Shown here in pieces: positions 1 to 8,659 of a stretch of 35,965 bases of DNA. The notes beneath the pieces are model-generated. The model saw only the letters and a program-made list of their open reading frames with translations, made no database searches and had not been told where the DNA came from. Both the position numbers and the translations under genes were made by a program. This stretch comes from CALARM01 sp964431735 (GTDB lineage Bacteria > Vulcanimicrobiota > SpSt-956 > JAKJGF01): NCBI GenBank assembly GCA_964431735.1, contig CAYSLJ010000070.1, positions 1 to 35,965 on the forward strand. Direction: 5' to 3'. The stretch's first letter is position 1, and the number at the start of each line of letters is the position of its first letter.

Positions 1-1490
1 GTCAGTCCTTTTGTTTTCGCTTCGAACCACAGATCAATTTTGTCCATAGAGGTTATTTTCTGCTCAATATCCCTTGCTTCATACCGGAGATCAAGAACCA
101 TATTATCTTTTACTGCCTCATCAAATTTATAGGTATGAATGTATTTTCCAAAGATATCTATACTTCTCTGCTTATCCTGCTTTAAAAGAGGAGTGCCTGT
201 AAAGCCTGTAAAGAGTGCTTCAGGAAGAATGGACTTCATTGCTTTATGGAGATCTCCGCTCTGTGTCCTGTGGCACTCATCAACAAACACATAAATATCG
301 CCTTTAGCTTTAAAATTTTCCGGCACATTACTCTTCAGTTCGTTGATGTATTCGTCATATTCGTTTTTTTCTTTATTTCCGAATTTATGAATAAGAGAAC
401 ACATAAGCCAGGGTATTGTGTCATTCAGTTTATTTATGAGATCTTTCCCGCTCCTTGTGCGGTAAATGTTTTCTTCAATGCCCATGTAGACTTTTTCTAT
501 TTGCTTGTCCAGCTCGTCACGGTCAGTAATGATGAGAACCCTGGCGTTTGGAATATTTTCTCTTATCCACTTGGTAAGCCAGACCATAGTCAGACTTTTT
601 CCGGAGCCCTGTGTATGCCAGATGATTCCCCCTTCTCTTCTTTTTATATAACCGGCTGCCGCTTTTACTCCGAAATACTGGTTATGGCGGCAGAGTTTTT
701 TTATGCCCCTGTCGTAAACAATAAAGTCATGAATGAGTTCCAGGAACCGTTCTTTATAAAAGATTTGAATTATGTTTTTATCCAGGAGATATTCTTCCCT
801 GTCTGCCAGTTCCCTGATGGGGCGTGTGACTTCAAGGAGGCAAGAATCTTTTGATTCTTCAGTGACTTCCTTCCAGGAAAGATAATATTTTTCGGGAGTT
901 TCTATAGCACCATAGCGTAACCCCTCTGTGTCATTTCCTGCCGTTATATATTGTATGGTAGAGAAGAAGTTCTTTATAAAGATATGTTTCTGATTGTCCA
1001 GATTCTGCCTGATGCCTTCCAGGACAGATACGGTGCTCCTTTTAAGTTCCAGCACTGCAAGGGCTATGCCGTTTACATAAATAACAATATCGGGCCTTTT
1101 ATTATGGACTCCTTTAATTGTTACCTCTTCCGCTACTGAGAAGTCATTTTTCAGCGGTTCTTTCCAGTTTATAAGCCAGACAGTCTGTGTGTTCTCTCCC
1201 GCATCTTCCTTTACTTTTATGCCGTACCGTAAAAGGGAATATACTCTTCTGTTCAGATCATAAATACTTTTTCCATGATCGCCGGCAGTTTTATTAAGCT
1301 CATATATGGCTTTGTTTATAAGGGTTTCGCTGTAGCCGGATTTTTTTAAATAGTCTTTTAAAAGATCTTCTTCGATGTTACTGTTTTCTCTGTGTTCCCA
1401 ATTGCCCAGATAGTTATAGTTAAGGGTTTTACGGAAAAGCTTTATTATACGGTTTTGAGTTATCCGTTCTACAGGCAATCCTTTATTCAT
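1..1490 (-). CDS. hsdR: Type I restriction enzyme R subunit (HsdR), C-terminus cut off by the window edge
   Basis: The minus-strand frame is open from the ATG at 1490 to the window edge (496 codons). HsdR is the motor and nuclease subunit of type I restriction complexes, using ATP to translocate and cut DNA. Residues 133-150 hold the PD-(D/E)XK nuclease site: RPD with D134, then ELK with E148 and K150. The SF2 helicase motor follows, with Walker A QGSGKS at 294-299, DECH at 404-407 (motif II) and TGTP at 431-434 (motif III). The missing part would be the second RecA domain and the C-terminal helical domain. The start codon overlaps the hsdS stop as ATGA, implying translational coupling. Motifs seen are intact, so there is no sign of decay in this half. 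Confidence 0.96.
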   Translation of the reverse strand, partial: MNKGLPVERITQNRIIKLFRKTLNYNYLGNWEHRENSNIEEDLLKDYLKKSGYSETLINKAIYELNKTAGDHGKSIYDLNRRVYSLLRYGIKVKEDAGENTQTVWLINWKEPLKNDFSVAEEVTIKGVHNKRPDIVIYVNGIALAVLELKRSTVSVLEGIRQNLDNQKHIFIKNFFSTIQYITAGNDTEGLRYGAIETPEKYYLSWKEVTEESKDSCLLEVTRPIRELADREEYLLDKNIIQIFYKERFLELIHDFIVYDRGIKKLCRHNQYFGVKAAAGYIKRREGGIIWHTQGSGKSLTMVWLTKWIRENIPNARVLIITDRDELDKQIEKVYMGIEENIYRTRSGKDLINKLNDTIPWLMCSLIHKFGNKEKNEYDEYINELKSNVPENFKAKGDIYVFVDECHRTQSGDLHKAMKSILPEALFTGFTGTPLLKQDKQRSIDIFGKYIHTYKFDEAVKDNMVLDLRYEARDIEQKITSMDKIDLWFEAKTKGL

Positions 1491-2740
1491 ATGAGCCTTG
1501 TCCTTCCTGTTAAAAGTTCCTGCATCATGCCCTGTTTTAAGTGTTTGTATTTTTCCAGTTTTCTTTCCAGAGTTTCTATTTCTGTATCCATGTCGGAGAG
1601 TATTTCGGCTATGGCGGTTTGTTCTTCTATTTTCGGTGCCATGAAACTGAAATTTATAAAATCTTTCTGGTATAGATGTGAAATAGTTGAACCTGCTTTT
1701 AGCTTAACAAGAAAGTCATCAAAAATACTAGACATTAAGATATAATAAAAGAAACGAGGGTAATAAGAATTATTTTTAGGACGAATAACAAAAACTCCAC
1801 TATTTAATGTAGCTGGGCTGGGAAGAAAATTAACGTAACCGACCTTTCCTATAGTTCCATCTTTCGTTAGAAGTATATCGTTTACCTGTAGCTGTATATT
1901 TTTATCTTGTTTATATCTATTTTCGTTAACATAACAGCAACTCGTCCAATTAATTTTTCCATTACAAAAATCTGTTCCAGTAATAAGGTAATAATCACCG
2001 ATTGTCAAATATTCTACAGTTGTAAGTCCTTGCCAGCCAATACGCGCTTTAAGAATAGAATTTCCCTCCATATTAAGTTCTTTCCACTCTCCACTAAACC
2101 CCGGCAGACGTCTTTTTCCCGTCAGAAGTTCCTCCATAGCCCCCTGTTTGATGGCTCTCTTTTTTGATATGAGCTGTTCCAGGCTGCTTATGAGGGAATC
2201 TGTGTCGCTGAGGGCGGTGGCTATGGCGGATTGTTCTGGAATAGGTGGTATAGGAATTAATATTATTGACAATCTATCCCTTGTAATTCCTTGTATTGAT
2301 GTTCCTTGATTTTGACTTTGTAATTCATAAGAATTGAAATCAAGATAATAATAAATATATTTAGTAAGTAATATTTCATTTTTTAAATATATTCCTGTAA
2401 AATCTTGACTAATAGCGATATCAAATGGTGCAATAGCAAGTTTTCCTACACCGGTTCTTGAAACAAGTAATAAATTCCCTTTTTCAACAATATTAGTAGA
2501 ACTATTTTTTACTGCTCCTACTGTAATAAACCTTCTTATCTCAGATACTTGTTGTTTAATAATATCTGCTCCTGTTATCCAGGGGATGTGTCCGCACCAA
2601 TACTCTACTTTTTGCGTAGATGGAGTTCCACCATTTAAAAATTTTTTTACTGTTTCCTGTAAACTTTTCACTTCCCAATCTTCAGGTATTACACCCACTT
2701 CAGTCTGTTTATATCCATCAGGTATCTTACTTATTGCCAT
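1487..2740 (-). CDS. hsdS: Type I restriction-modification specificity subunit (HsdS)
   Basis: This 417-residue protein provides DNA target recognition for the HsdM/HsdR complex. It has the usual two-fold layout. The first target recognition domain begins after VIPEDWEVKSL. The central conserved helix region contains IPPIPEQSAIATALSD and then MEELLTGKRRLPG. A second recognition domain follows, then a second conserved repeat with APKIEEQTAIAEILSD and MQELLTGRTRL. The repetition of EQxAIAxxLSDxD and QELLTGxxRL is diagnostic of the helical spacers that set the gap between the two half-sites. The SD AAAGGG lies eight bases before ATG 2740. It is separated from hsdM by about 1.6 kb of unrelated genes and coupled to hsdR by ATGA. 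Confidence 0.96.
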   Translation of the reverse strand: MAISKIPDGYKQTEVGVIPEDWEVKSLQETVKKFLNGGTPSTQKVEYWCGHIPWITGADIIKQQVSEIRRFITVGAVKNSSTNIVEKGNLLLVSRTGVGKLAIAPFDIAISQDFTGIYLKNEILLTKYIYYYLDFNSYELQSQNQGTSIQGITRDRLSIILIPIPPIPEQSAIATALSDTDSLISSLEQLISKKRAIKQGAMEELLTGKRRLPGFSGEWKELNMEGNSILKARIGWQGLTTVEYLTIGDYYLITGTDFCNGKINWTSCCYVNENRYKQDKNIQLQVNDILLTKDGTIGKVGYVNFLPSPATLNSGVFVIRPKNNSYYPRFFYYILMSSIFDDFLVKLKAGSTISHLYQKDFINFSFMAPKIEEQTAIAEILSDMDTEIETLERKLEKYKHLKQGMMQELLTGRTRLI

Positions 2741-2761
2741 TTGTATTTCCCTTTCTGTCTG

Positions 2762-2798
2762 AACCGGGATTTTCAGGATTAAAGGATTAACAGGATTT
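2762..2798. repeat. Short intergenic repeat with AGGATT units
   Basis: The stretch upstream of hsdS contains CAGGATT, AAAGGATT and AACAGGATT in near-tandem. On the minus strand this reads as repeated AATCCTG/AATCCTT words. Similar AATCCTG tracts are common between genes in many uncultured bacterial genomes (from memory, no search was run). It lies between the 82-codon ORF stop and the hsdS SD and may mark the border of material inserted into the restriction locus. Confidence 0.45.
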
Positions 2799-2809
2799 TT
2801 TTACTTGAT

Positions 2810-3058
2810 TTATTTCATAAATTCCACCAGTATATCTGCAACCTTATTAATAGCACGACATGATTTTTCTTTAAGTGGAAAATTCTTCATAAGTTCATTT
2901 ATATTTACTGGTTGTTCAAAAGAAGTAAGAATCTTATGAAATTCTTCTTTTTCTATAATCAACTTGGTACAGACCTGGTACAGACTTGGTACCAGGTTGA
3001 TTAAACCCATTAGTGATTGTCGTTTCATATTTTCTAATTGTGAAACAGCCTGTTTCAT
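2810..3058 (-). CDS. Small hypothetical protein inside the restriction locus
   Basis: This 82-residue ORF starts at ATG 3058. It is charged, has no transmembrane segment and has no motif I recognise. The stretch LVPSLYQVCTKLIIEKEEFHKIL looks helical. The DNA beneath it (2966-3000) contains near-repeats of GGTACAGAC/GGTACCAG, giving a KpnI-like GGTACC core with flanking inverted similarity. It could be a real small gene, a remnant of a larger gene whose 5' part is lost, or a chance ORF. Its position between the nuclease-like gene and hsdS, on the same strand and without a strong SD, leaves this open. Confidence 0.4.
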   Translation of the reverse strand: MKQAVSQLENMKRQSLMGLINLVPSLYQVCTKLIIEKEEFHKILTSFEQPVNINELMKNFPLKEKSCRAINKVADILVEFMK

Positions 3059-3066
3059 AATTATAC

Positions 3067-3129
3067 TTATTGCACCGGCACCGCTGCCATTGAAAAACTA
3101 TTCATCTCTTCACCCTTCACGATTCTCAT
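3067..3129 (-). CDS. Possible 20-residue micro-ORF between the nuclease-like gene and the 82-codon ORF
   Basis: The ORF MRIVKGEEMNSFSMAAVPVQ begins at ATG 3129 after the SD-like AAGAGGATTTAT and ends at TAA 3067-3069. An eight-codon ORF starting at the stop of the upstream nuclease-like gene ends with a TGA that overlaps this ATG. The chain of overlaps could mean real coupled peptides or a decayed gene. I know of no homologue, so this is a weak call. Confidence 0.18.
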   Translation of the reverse strand: MRIVKGEEMNSFSMAAVPVQ

Positions 3130-3148
3130 ATAAATCCTCTTATCCCGG

Positions 3149-4099
3149 TCATTTTTTACTCTTTCTGATTTTTTCTAATATTCCTGTTACTTCTTCTTCT
3201 CCAAGTTCTGTTAATATACTTACCAGAAAATCTTTGCCTTTTTTAACTAAAACTTTTTTTAAAAATTCATCATCAAAGAGGCGATTTATACTATCATCAT
3301 CTTTATTGCGTAAAATTTTACCTAAGAATTCATCATCAAAAAATTTATTTATACTTTCATTTTCTTCAGAAAGTTCCTTTAGTTTCTTCATAGTTTCATC
3401 CTCCTTTATCTGAAATATCTGATTTTCTATCGAGAAACTCAGGTAACTCCATAATTTTTCTGAATTCTTTGCGTTTAATTCTTTCTTTATATCTTCAATC
3501 AACTGCTTCCATAATTCTTCCTGTTTATCTGCATTCCCAAGTAAAAGCAATGGATAATTCGACTTTATTATATCAAGCTCGTGTATTACTATCAGATATA
3601 CAGGAAAATAATTAATTCCGGCAAAAATATAAAAACCTTTTCTGAACTCTGATTGTTCAAAGTCTGATATTATATCTTCCGATACACTGTTGGAAGAAAT
3701 CATTATAACTGTTACATAATCTTTTATCGATTTTAACCCTGCTTCTTTTCTGTGTAAGAGCATCTGCCTTGCAAGAAGATTGCCGTTTGCTATATATTTC
3801 GGTATATCTTCAACAACCAGTTTTTCCTCACAGCTTTTAAATTCCAGAGTATTCCATTCTTTAAGACAGGGAAAGGTTTTATCAGTTAATTTACTGTAAT
3901 CAAAATTATCTTCCAGAATAATTACTGTATCTGGCCTTTTATATTGCCATTTTTCATCTGATTGATAATCTTTTTTAGATTCTATTCCAATATCTTCCCG
4001 GAATTCATCAAAAATTGCCTGAAAAGCTCTATCATATTTCTGATAGGGTTCTTCTTTTTTCTTTCCTCTTCGTTTTTTCCCTGAGTCTTTTTTCTGCAA
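3149..4099 (-). CDS. PD-(D/E)XK nuclease-like protein (Rpn/YhgA-type or related) between hsdM and hsdS
   Basis: This 316-residue protein probably uses a TTG start at 4099, nine bases after AAGGGG. The N-terminus is very basic (KKDSGKKRRGKKKEE). Residues near 55-90 contain RPDTVIIL and then TLEFKSCEEKL, a D...ExK arrangement fitting the PD-(D/E)XK fold of restriction-like and Rpn-type nucleases. The C-terminal quarter has two similar stretches, INKFFDDEFLGKIL and INRLFDDEFLKKVL, a duplicated FDDEFL motif often seen after such nuclease domains. Family membership is inferred from motif and layout only. It lies in the same direction as the hsd genes and could be an accessory defence gene, a selfish nuclease or an inserted passenger. 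Confidence 0.6.
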   Translation of the reverse strand: MQKKDSGKKRRGKKKEEPYQKYDRAFQAIFDEFREDIGIESKKDYQSDEKWQYKRPDTVIILEDNFDYSKLTDKTFPCLKEWNTLEFKSCEEKLVVEDIPKYIANGNLLARQMLLHRKEAGLKSIKDYVTVIMISSNSVSEDIISDFEQSEFRKGFYIFAGINYFPVYLIVIHELDIIKSNYPLLLLGNADKQEELWKQLIEDIKKELNAKNSEKLWSYLSFSIENQIFQIKEDETMKKLKELSEENESINKFFDDEFLGKILRNKDDDSINRLFDDEFLKKVLVKKGKDFLVSILTELGEEEVTGILEKIRKSKK

Positions 4100-4304
4100 A
4101 ATAAATACCCCTTATCCATAAATTCTCCTCTATTTAAATTTTATCACAGAGGGGTAAAAAAGTCTATAATTCAAATGACAGCGACAACTGTATCCAGGTC
4201 TTTTCGCCTTCGCTATGATTGTTTTGTTTGCGGATTAAACAAGTTATGCTGAAGATGCAGATTTTAAAAAATATAATGGCAAGCATTAATCCATGTCATT
4301 CGGG

Positions 4305-4399
4305 TAATGAAGAATTATTACTTCCATGCAAACATTTATACCCTTGGCCATACCTGCAAATTCTTTTGAGTAATGAGGAATTATTATTTCCATACAAAC
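4305..4399. repeat. Pair of 29-bp direct repeats, one covering the end of hsdM
   Basis: The words at 4305-4333 and 4371-4399 (both begin TAATGA and end CAAAC) match at 26 of 29 positions and are 66 bp apart. The second copy contains the hsdM stop codon and the last codons (G F V W K). The first lies just beyond the gene. This suggests a local duplication of the gene's 3' end, followed by divergence through A/G and C/T changes. Confidence 0.7.
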
Positions 4400-6828
4400 C
4401 CCATTCTTTCCAGATGAGCATTTACTTTCTCTTCCAGTTCTTCAACTGTCTTCTCCATCTCTGGTAAAGGAGTTTCATAACGTTCTGCCAGTTCTTTTAT
4501 CCTCCCTGTGAGCCTCTGACTGATACGGTCGGCCTCTGTATGAACTGCCTTGTTTATGCTTTTCATCCATTTCTCTTCTACGACTGTCTTTTTTATCTCT
4601 TCAACAGACAACTCAGGGTATTTCTTTACAACTTTCACTTCGAGCTCTTTCCATGCATTTTTAATTTTCTCTTTCAATTCACTCTCCCTGTCCAGCAGAT
4701 CTGAATAATCTTTTAATAAAGCCAGTTCTTCTCTGTTTTCTGATGGCTTTTTATTTAACTCCTTGAGGTGAACTGTTATCACCTTCTTGCTGATCTTCCC
4801 TTTATCATCCATTACTTCTGACAGAAACCCTTCTTCTCCCCCGTGTTCTTCTCTCAGTTCGTCCATCTTTGCTATAAGAGCCTCTTTTTCTGATTCCACT
4901 TCGTCAATATGTGCCTTCTCTTTACCGAAATAAACCTCAATAATTAAGTCAGTCGTTATAAGCCTTCCCGAAAGACCTGCCATACCTTCGACTTCTTTTT
5001 TCTTACCTTTCTTATCTTCTTTTGTAAGGCGAAGGACTTCGTTTCCCGCAGTCCAGCCATCAGCAGAGAGTTCATACATATCATCCTCCATGGTTTCAGA
5101 CCAGTAATTCATTAAATGCTGATAGACATCATATTTATCCACCAGATGAAGGTTTTGATAGGAATTGAGGATAGTTTCAGATATACGTCCTATGACATCT
5201 TTAGGTCTTACCCCTTTATCTAACTGTTTAAGGTAATCAACAGTGTTCTTTTCCCATACGTTAAAAGTGTTTTCCATTTCTTTACTATAAGCAATAAATT
5301 CCGGGTGGTCGAATATAGTTGACTTTATTTTATCTTTCTCTATTTTTAATTTAACATATCCAGGGCGGTTATTCTGAATAACCAGGTCATGTTTAAGTGC
5401 CGGGTAAACCTCCCAGTAGTCTTTGAGAGCATCAATATCACGGGCAGGAATGTCTCCACGGAGGTGAGCTTCTATATCCTGCATATCTTCAGCTTCCTGG
5501 CTGTCAATGTAACGGGGAATATTCAAATTGTATTCGTTTTTCTCTATTTCTTCCAGTGGTATCATACGGCTATACTTAGGGAGTTCAAGCTGACGGTTAA
5601 AGACATCTACAATTTTATGAATGTCCTGTTCCCTGAGACGATTCTTGTTTCCGTCTTTAATAAAACCCTTTGAGGAGTCTATCATGAAAATACCCTTCCC
5701 CTCTCCGGCATTTTCCTTATCAAGAACAATGATACAGGCCGGAATACCTGTGCCATAAAAGAGGTTGGCAGGGAGGCCGATTATGCCTTTAATATAGCCT
5801 CTTTTAATAATGTTTGTTCTGATTTCCGCCTCGGTATTTCCTCTGAATAACACACCGTGAGGAAGAATACAGGCTCCTTTACCTTTGCTTTTAAGAGATT
5901 TTATGATGTGAAGTAAGAAGGCATAATCTCCGTTTTTTGAGGGAGGTATTCCAAAACCGGTAAAACGTTCATACACATCATATTGAGGGTTAATGCCATT
6001 ACTCCACGATTTGTAACTGAAAGGCGGATTGGCAACTACATAGTCAAAGGTCTTCAGATAGCCTGTTCTTTCGTCTGTAAACAGCGGTGAAGCTATAGTA
6101 TTACCCTGCTTTATATCAGATGCCGGATTACCGTGGAGCCACATATTCATAACGGCAAGAGCGCGGGTTGCATTGTCATTTTCCTGTCCATAGATAGTAA
6201 CTCCCCTTATGGCTTCATCGGCAGCCTTCAACAGTAGTGACCCTGAGCCGCAGGTGGGATCATAAATCGTTTCAGACTGGCTTTTCGAACGGTTTATTCC
6301 TATGACTTTTGCTATTATGCGGGATACTTCTGCAGGAGTGTAAAACTGACCTTTACTTTTGCCGCTTTCAGTGGCGAAATGTCTCATAAGATATTCATAG
6401 GCATCGCCGAGTATGTCATCATTTTCAGCCCTGTTGCTGCTGAAATCCAGAGCCGGGTTTTCAAATATGGAAATAAGGTTTGACAGACGGTCAACCATAT
6501 CCTTCCCTTTACCGAGTTTATCGGGATCGTTAAAATCGGCAACAGTAATAACTCCTTTGAGTTCATTGGCTTCGGCAAGTTTACCGATTATTTTATTAAT
6601 TCTATCCCCTATATCCGACTGACCTTTCAGTTTTATCAGGTCGTTAAAGCCGGCTCCTTCCGGTATGTCTATTATAGAATCTTTTTTACCTTCATATTTA
6701 TCCGAAACATATTTTATAAACAGCAAGACCAGCACATAGTCTTTGTACTGGCTTGCATCCATTCCGCCCCTCAGCTCATCACAGCTTTTCCAGAGGGAAC
6801 TGTATAATTCTGATTTTCTTATGGCCAT
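4384..6828 (-). CDS. hsdM: Type I restriction-modification methyltransferase subunit (HsdM)
   Basis: HsdM is an adenine-N6 DNA methyltransferase that transfers methyl from S-adenosylmethionine at the site chosen by HsdS. The N-terminal helical domain (SLWKSCDELRGGMDASQYKDYVL) is typical. The SAM site is DPTCGSGSLLL (motif I) and the catalytic motif IV is NPPFSYKSW. The frame can extend upstream to 6891, but the family N-terminus starts at MAIRKSELYSSLW, so I place the start at ATG 6828 (814 residues), behind a weak purine-rich SD. The C-terminal ~300 residues are charged and coiled-coil-like, longer than in the E. coli protein but common in this HsdM subgroup. A heptad array and one copy of the AT-rich repeat lie upstream. 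Confidence 0.96.
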   Translation of the reverse strand: MAIRKSELYSSLWKSCDELRGGMDASQYKDYVLVLLFIKYVSDKYEGKKDSIIDIPEGAGFNDLIKLKGQSDIGDRINKIIGKLAEANELKGVITVADFNDPDKLGKGKDMVDRLSNLISIFENPALDFSSNRAENDDILGDAYEYLMRHFATESGKSKGQFYTPAEVSRIIAKVIGINRSKSQSETIYDPTCGSGSLLLKAADEAIRGVTIYGQENDNATRALAVMNMWLHGNPASDIKQGNTIASPLFTDERTGYLKTFDYVVANPPFSYKSWSNGINPQYDVYERFTGFGIPPSKNGDYAFLLHIIKSLKSKGKGACILPHGVLFRGNTEAEIRTNIIKRGYIKGIIGLPANLFYGTGIPACIIVLDKENAGEGKGIFMIDSSKGFIKDGNKNRLREQDIHKIVDVFNRQLELPKYSRMIPLEEIEKNEYNLNIPRYIDSQEAEDMQDIEAHLRGDIPARDIDALKDYWEVYPALKHDLVIQNNRPGYVKLKIEKDKIKSTIFDHPEFIAYSKEMENTFNVWEKNTVDYLKQLDKGVRPKDVIGRISETILNSYQNLHLVDKYDVYQHLMNYWSETMEDDMYELSADGWTAGNEVLRLTKEDKKGKKKEVEGMAGLSGRLITTDLIIEVYFGKEKAHIDEVESEKEALIAKMDELREEHGGEEGFLSEVMDDKGKISKKVITVHLKELNKKPSENREELALLKDYSDLLDRESELKEKIKNAWKELEVKVVKKYPELSVEEIKKTVVEEKWMKSINKAVHTEADRISQRLTGRIKELAERYETPLPEMEKTVEELEEKVNAHLERMGFVWK

Positions 6829-6903
6829 TCTTTTCTTCTCTTTTCTACTGGTTTTTCTCAAAATTTTCTGTACATACAATGCACAGGTCATCCTGAAACT
6901 ATC

Positions 6904-6967
6904 TTTAAATTATTTAGATAAACTGCCTCTACTTAATTTTCATCTAAAGCCTTATTTTACGCCATTA
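6904..6967. repeat. AT-rich interspersed repeat, copy A
   Basis: These 64 bases are identical to 7089-7152 and closely similar to the reverse complement of 16232-16293. The core contains TTTAGATGAA and TTTATCTAAA as an imperfect inverted repeat around an AATTAAGTAGAGGCAG loop (minus-strand reading). It lies 76-139 bp upstream of the hsdM start. Confidence 0.85.
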
Positions 6968-7003
6968 TAGTTAGTTTCATAACTTATTAGAAATTAAGTG
7001 CTT

Positions 7004-7033
7004 CGTGACGCGTAACGCGTGACGCGTGACGCG
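7004..7033 (-). repeat. Heptad array (CGTRACG type) upstream of hsdM
   Basis: Four consecutive 7-bp units are visible, reading CGTGACG/CGTAACG on the plus strand and CGTCACG/CGTTACG toward hsdM. It is followed on the plus strand by the flank AGGATT, shared with the arrays at 13613 and 35764. At about 175 bp from the hsdM start it is the most distant of the array set. Confidence 0.9.
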
Positions 7034-7062
7034 AGGATTATCTGTAATTTGTTGTGAACTAC

Positions 7063-7182
7063 ACTATAAAAATGAAATTTCCTATACTTTTAAATTATTT
7101 AGATAAACTGCCTCTACTTAATTTTCATCTAAAGCCTTATTTTACGCCATTAAAAATGAAAACTCCTATACTTACTTTAAAT
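7063..7182. repeat. AT-rich interspersed repeat, copy B (about 1.3 tandem units)
   Basis: The 64-bp core 7089-7152 equals copy A. It is flanked on both sides by near-copies of AAAATGAAA...CCTATACTT (7068-7088 and 7153-7172), so the unit is about 85-90 bp and partly tandem here. Copy C at 16203-16293 carries the same extended flank in the opposite orientation. No ORF or transposase is associated. Confidence 0.8.
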
Positions 7183-7202
7183 CTATCTCCATATTTCCAT
7201 CA

Positions 7203-8570
7203 TCATTCATGTTTCAACGGGAACACCGGTATAACACCGCCTCCGGCAGATACGTTTATAACATCTTTTTCCGATACCCTTCCGAGCATTCCCACATATT
7301 TTCCTCCGAACACATAGGGAGAGAGATTGAAGAATTTCTTTTCCAGAACGATTTTATTATTTTTTATAACAGGTATTTCAGTTTCGGGAATCTCAATATA
7401 TTCCTGAACTGTCCAGTCAGATGAACCGACATTCGCTTCCAGACAATCTGCCCAGTCTCCTTTACCTGTGGATTTACCTACGAGAACTCTGTAACCTCCT
7501 GCGCCCCATGAAGGTTTCAGAGTGAGTTCATCTTTATGTGTCAGTATATAAGTCTTCAGACTCATTTCTTCTCCTTCTTTGGAAAGGGTTACAGTTTCGT
7601 CCAGTTTTCTCGTCCACGGGATATGGGCTTTTATGAATTTCACTTCATCTTCGGTGAAATAATGGTGATTGAAATGATTTGACAGGAAGGAAAGAAGGGA
7701 TTTTTCAGAACCAAGGATGGAACGGAAGGAATTTACAAGACAGGCGCCTTTATTCAGAATGGATTTTTTAAAATCCTTCATTTCTCTCGGAAATCTCAGA
7801 TAAAACTGGGCTTTAAGGGATCTTATAAGGAGATTGAATTTGATGCCGTTCGAGTAGAGTCTTCCGTCACGGAATTCCAGGTCTCTCGGGTCGATTATAT
7901 TGGCCTCCACACCGTTTTCTATAAAGAAATCCCTCACTATTTCATCATCCTGTTTCATGGTAATTTCCCTGAAAGACACGAGACCACATCGCGGTTTTTC
8001 TCCTTCTTCCGCAAATTCATTGAAACATTTCATGGCTGCATTAAAGAGACCTCTTGTTATCTTTCTCTCTTCCCTTATGCCGAAATCAGCTATAATATCT
8101 CTGTAGAAAGACTGTTCCGCAAAAACATCTTCATACATATCAACCCAGCCTTTACCACCGGGATTGTCCGTATTGAATTCTATATATTTAAGGGTTTTAC
8201 CGTCAAAGAGTATATCCAGTCTGTTCAGAATTGTCGCTTTCAAATATCCCGGATCGGCATGGACAAGCTCCTGAGGGATTTCATGATAGGGGAAATAATC
8301 CCTTATGGTTTCATCCTGAAAATAGAGGTCTATGATTTTATCTATCATAGAATCGAATATTTCAGAGGTCTTTTCTATAAGTTCCATGGATTCTTTTTTC
8401 AAAAACATTGGAACAAGGGTTGTCTGAAAGGTACTGTCTCCGTAGACACATCTTTTTTTTATGAGTTTTTCCGTAGCCCTGTGGCGTTCTTTTATTACTT
8501 CATCCGGGTTTTTCTGCATCCATTCTATTAGTTCCTTGAATTTGCTTTCCAGTTCAAAAGATTTTTTCAT
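7203..8570 (-). CDS. Circularly permuted ATP-grasp family protein
   Basis: This 455-residue, probably cytoplasmic protein starts at ATG 8570, after AAAGGA. The segments YIEFNTDNPGGKGW, KPSWGAGGYRVLVGKS and VQEYIEIPETEIP, followed by a C-terminal FNLSPYVFGGKYVGMLGRVS and SAGGGVIPV, resemble circularly permuted ATP-grasp enzymes. In that group the glycine-rich ATP loop and lysine lie before the strand carrying acidic metal ligands, as in glutathionylspermidine-synthase-like and DUF404/407-type proteins. Such enzymes join a carboxylate to an amine or thiol via acyl phosphate. The substrate cannot be read from the sequence. It precedes hsdM on the same strand, but repeats separate them, so no functional link is implied. 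Confidence 0.75.
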   Translation of the reverse strand: MKKSFELESKFKELIEWMQKNPDEVIKERHRATEKLIKKRCVYGDSTFQTTLVPMFLKKESMELIEKTSEIFDSMIDKIIDLYFQDETIRDYFPYHEIPQELVHADPGYLKATILNRLDILFDGKTLKYIEFNTDNPGGKGWVDMYEDVFAEQSFYRDIIADFGIREERKITRGLFNAAMKCFNEFAEEGEKPRCGLVSFREITMKQDDEIVRDFFIENGVEANIIDPRDLEFRDGRLYSNGIKFNLLIRSLKAQFYLRFPREMKDFKKSILNKGACLVNSFRSILGSEKSLLSFLSNHFNHHYFTEDEVKFIKAHIPWTRKLDETVTLSKEGEEMSLKTYILTHKDELTLKPSWGAGGYRVLVGKSTGKGDWADCLEANVGSSDWTVQEYIEIPETEIPVIKNNKIVLEKKFFNLSPYVFGGKYVGMLGRVSEKDVINVSAGGGVIPVFPLKHE

Positions 8571-8598
8571 ATTTTATTTATTCCTTTCTTTAATTATA

Positions 8599-8659
8599 GT
8601 GAGTAGTGAGTAGTGAGTGGTGAGTGGTGAAGATAATTTTCCACTTTTCACTTTTCACG
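8599..8659 (-). repeat. GTGA-type heptad arrays at the end of the HEAT-repeat gene
   Basis: Positions 8599-8632 hold GTGAGTA/GTGAGTG units on the plus strand. Positions 8641-8659 hold the opposite sense, CACTTTT units (GTGAAAA on the minus strand). The stop codon of the HEAT gene (8648-8650) lies inside the GTGAAAA tract. The two halves are complementary enough (GTGA against TCAC) to allow a stem in RNA. Confidence 0.85.

Noticed and set aside
246..854. 202-codon plus-strand ORF over hsdR
   Set aside because: The opposite strand encodes HsdR with intact motifs throughout; this is a shadow frame.
2966..3000. GGTACAGAC/GGTACC repeats as an operator
   Set aside because: They lie inside the 82-codon ORF with no promoter nearby; probably local sequence similarity.
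6829..6891. Longer HsdM N-terminus (MTCALYVQK...)
   Set aside because: The family's conserved N-terminus begins at MAIRKSELYSSLW, and there is no SD before the upstream ATG.
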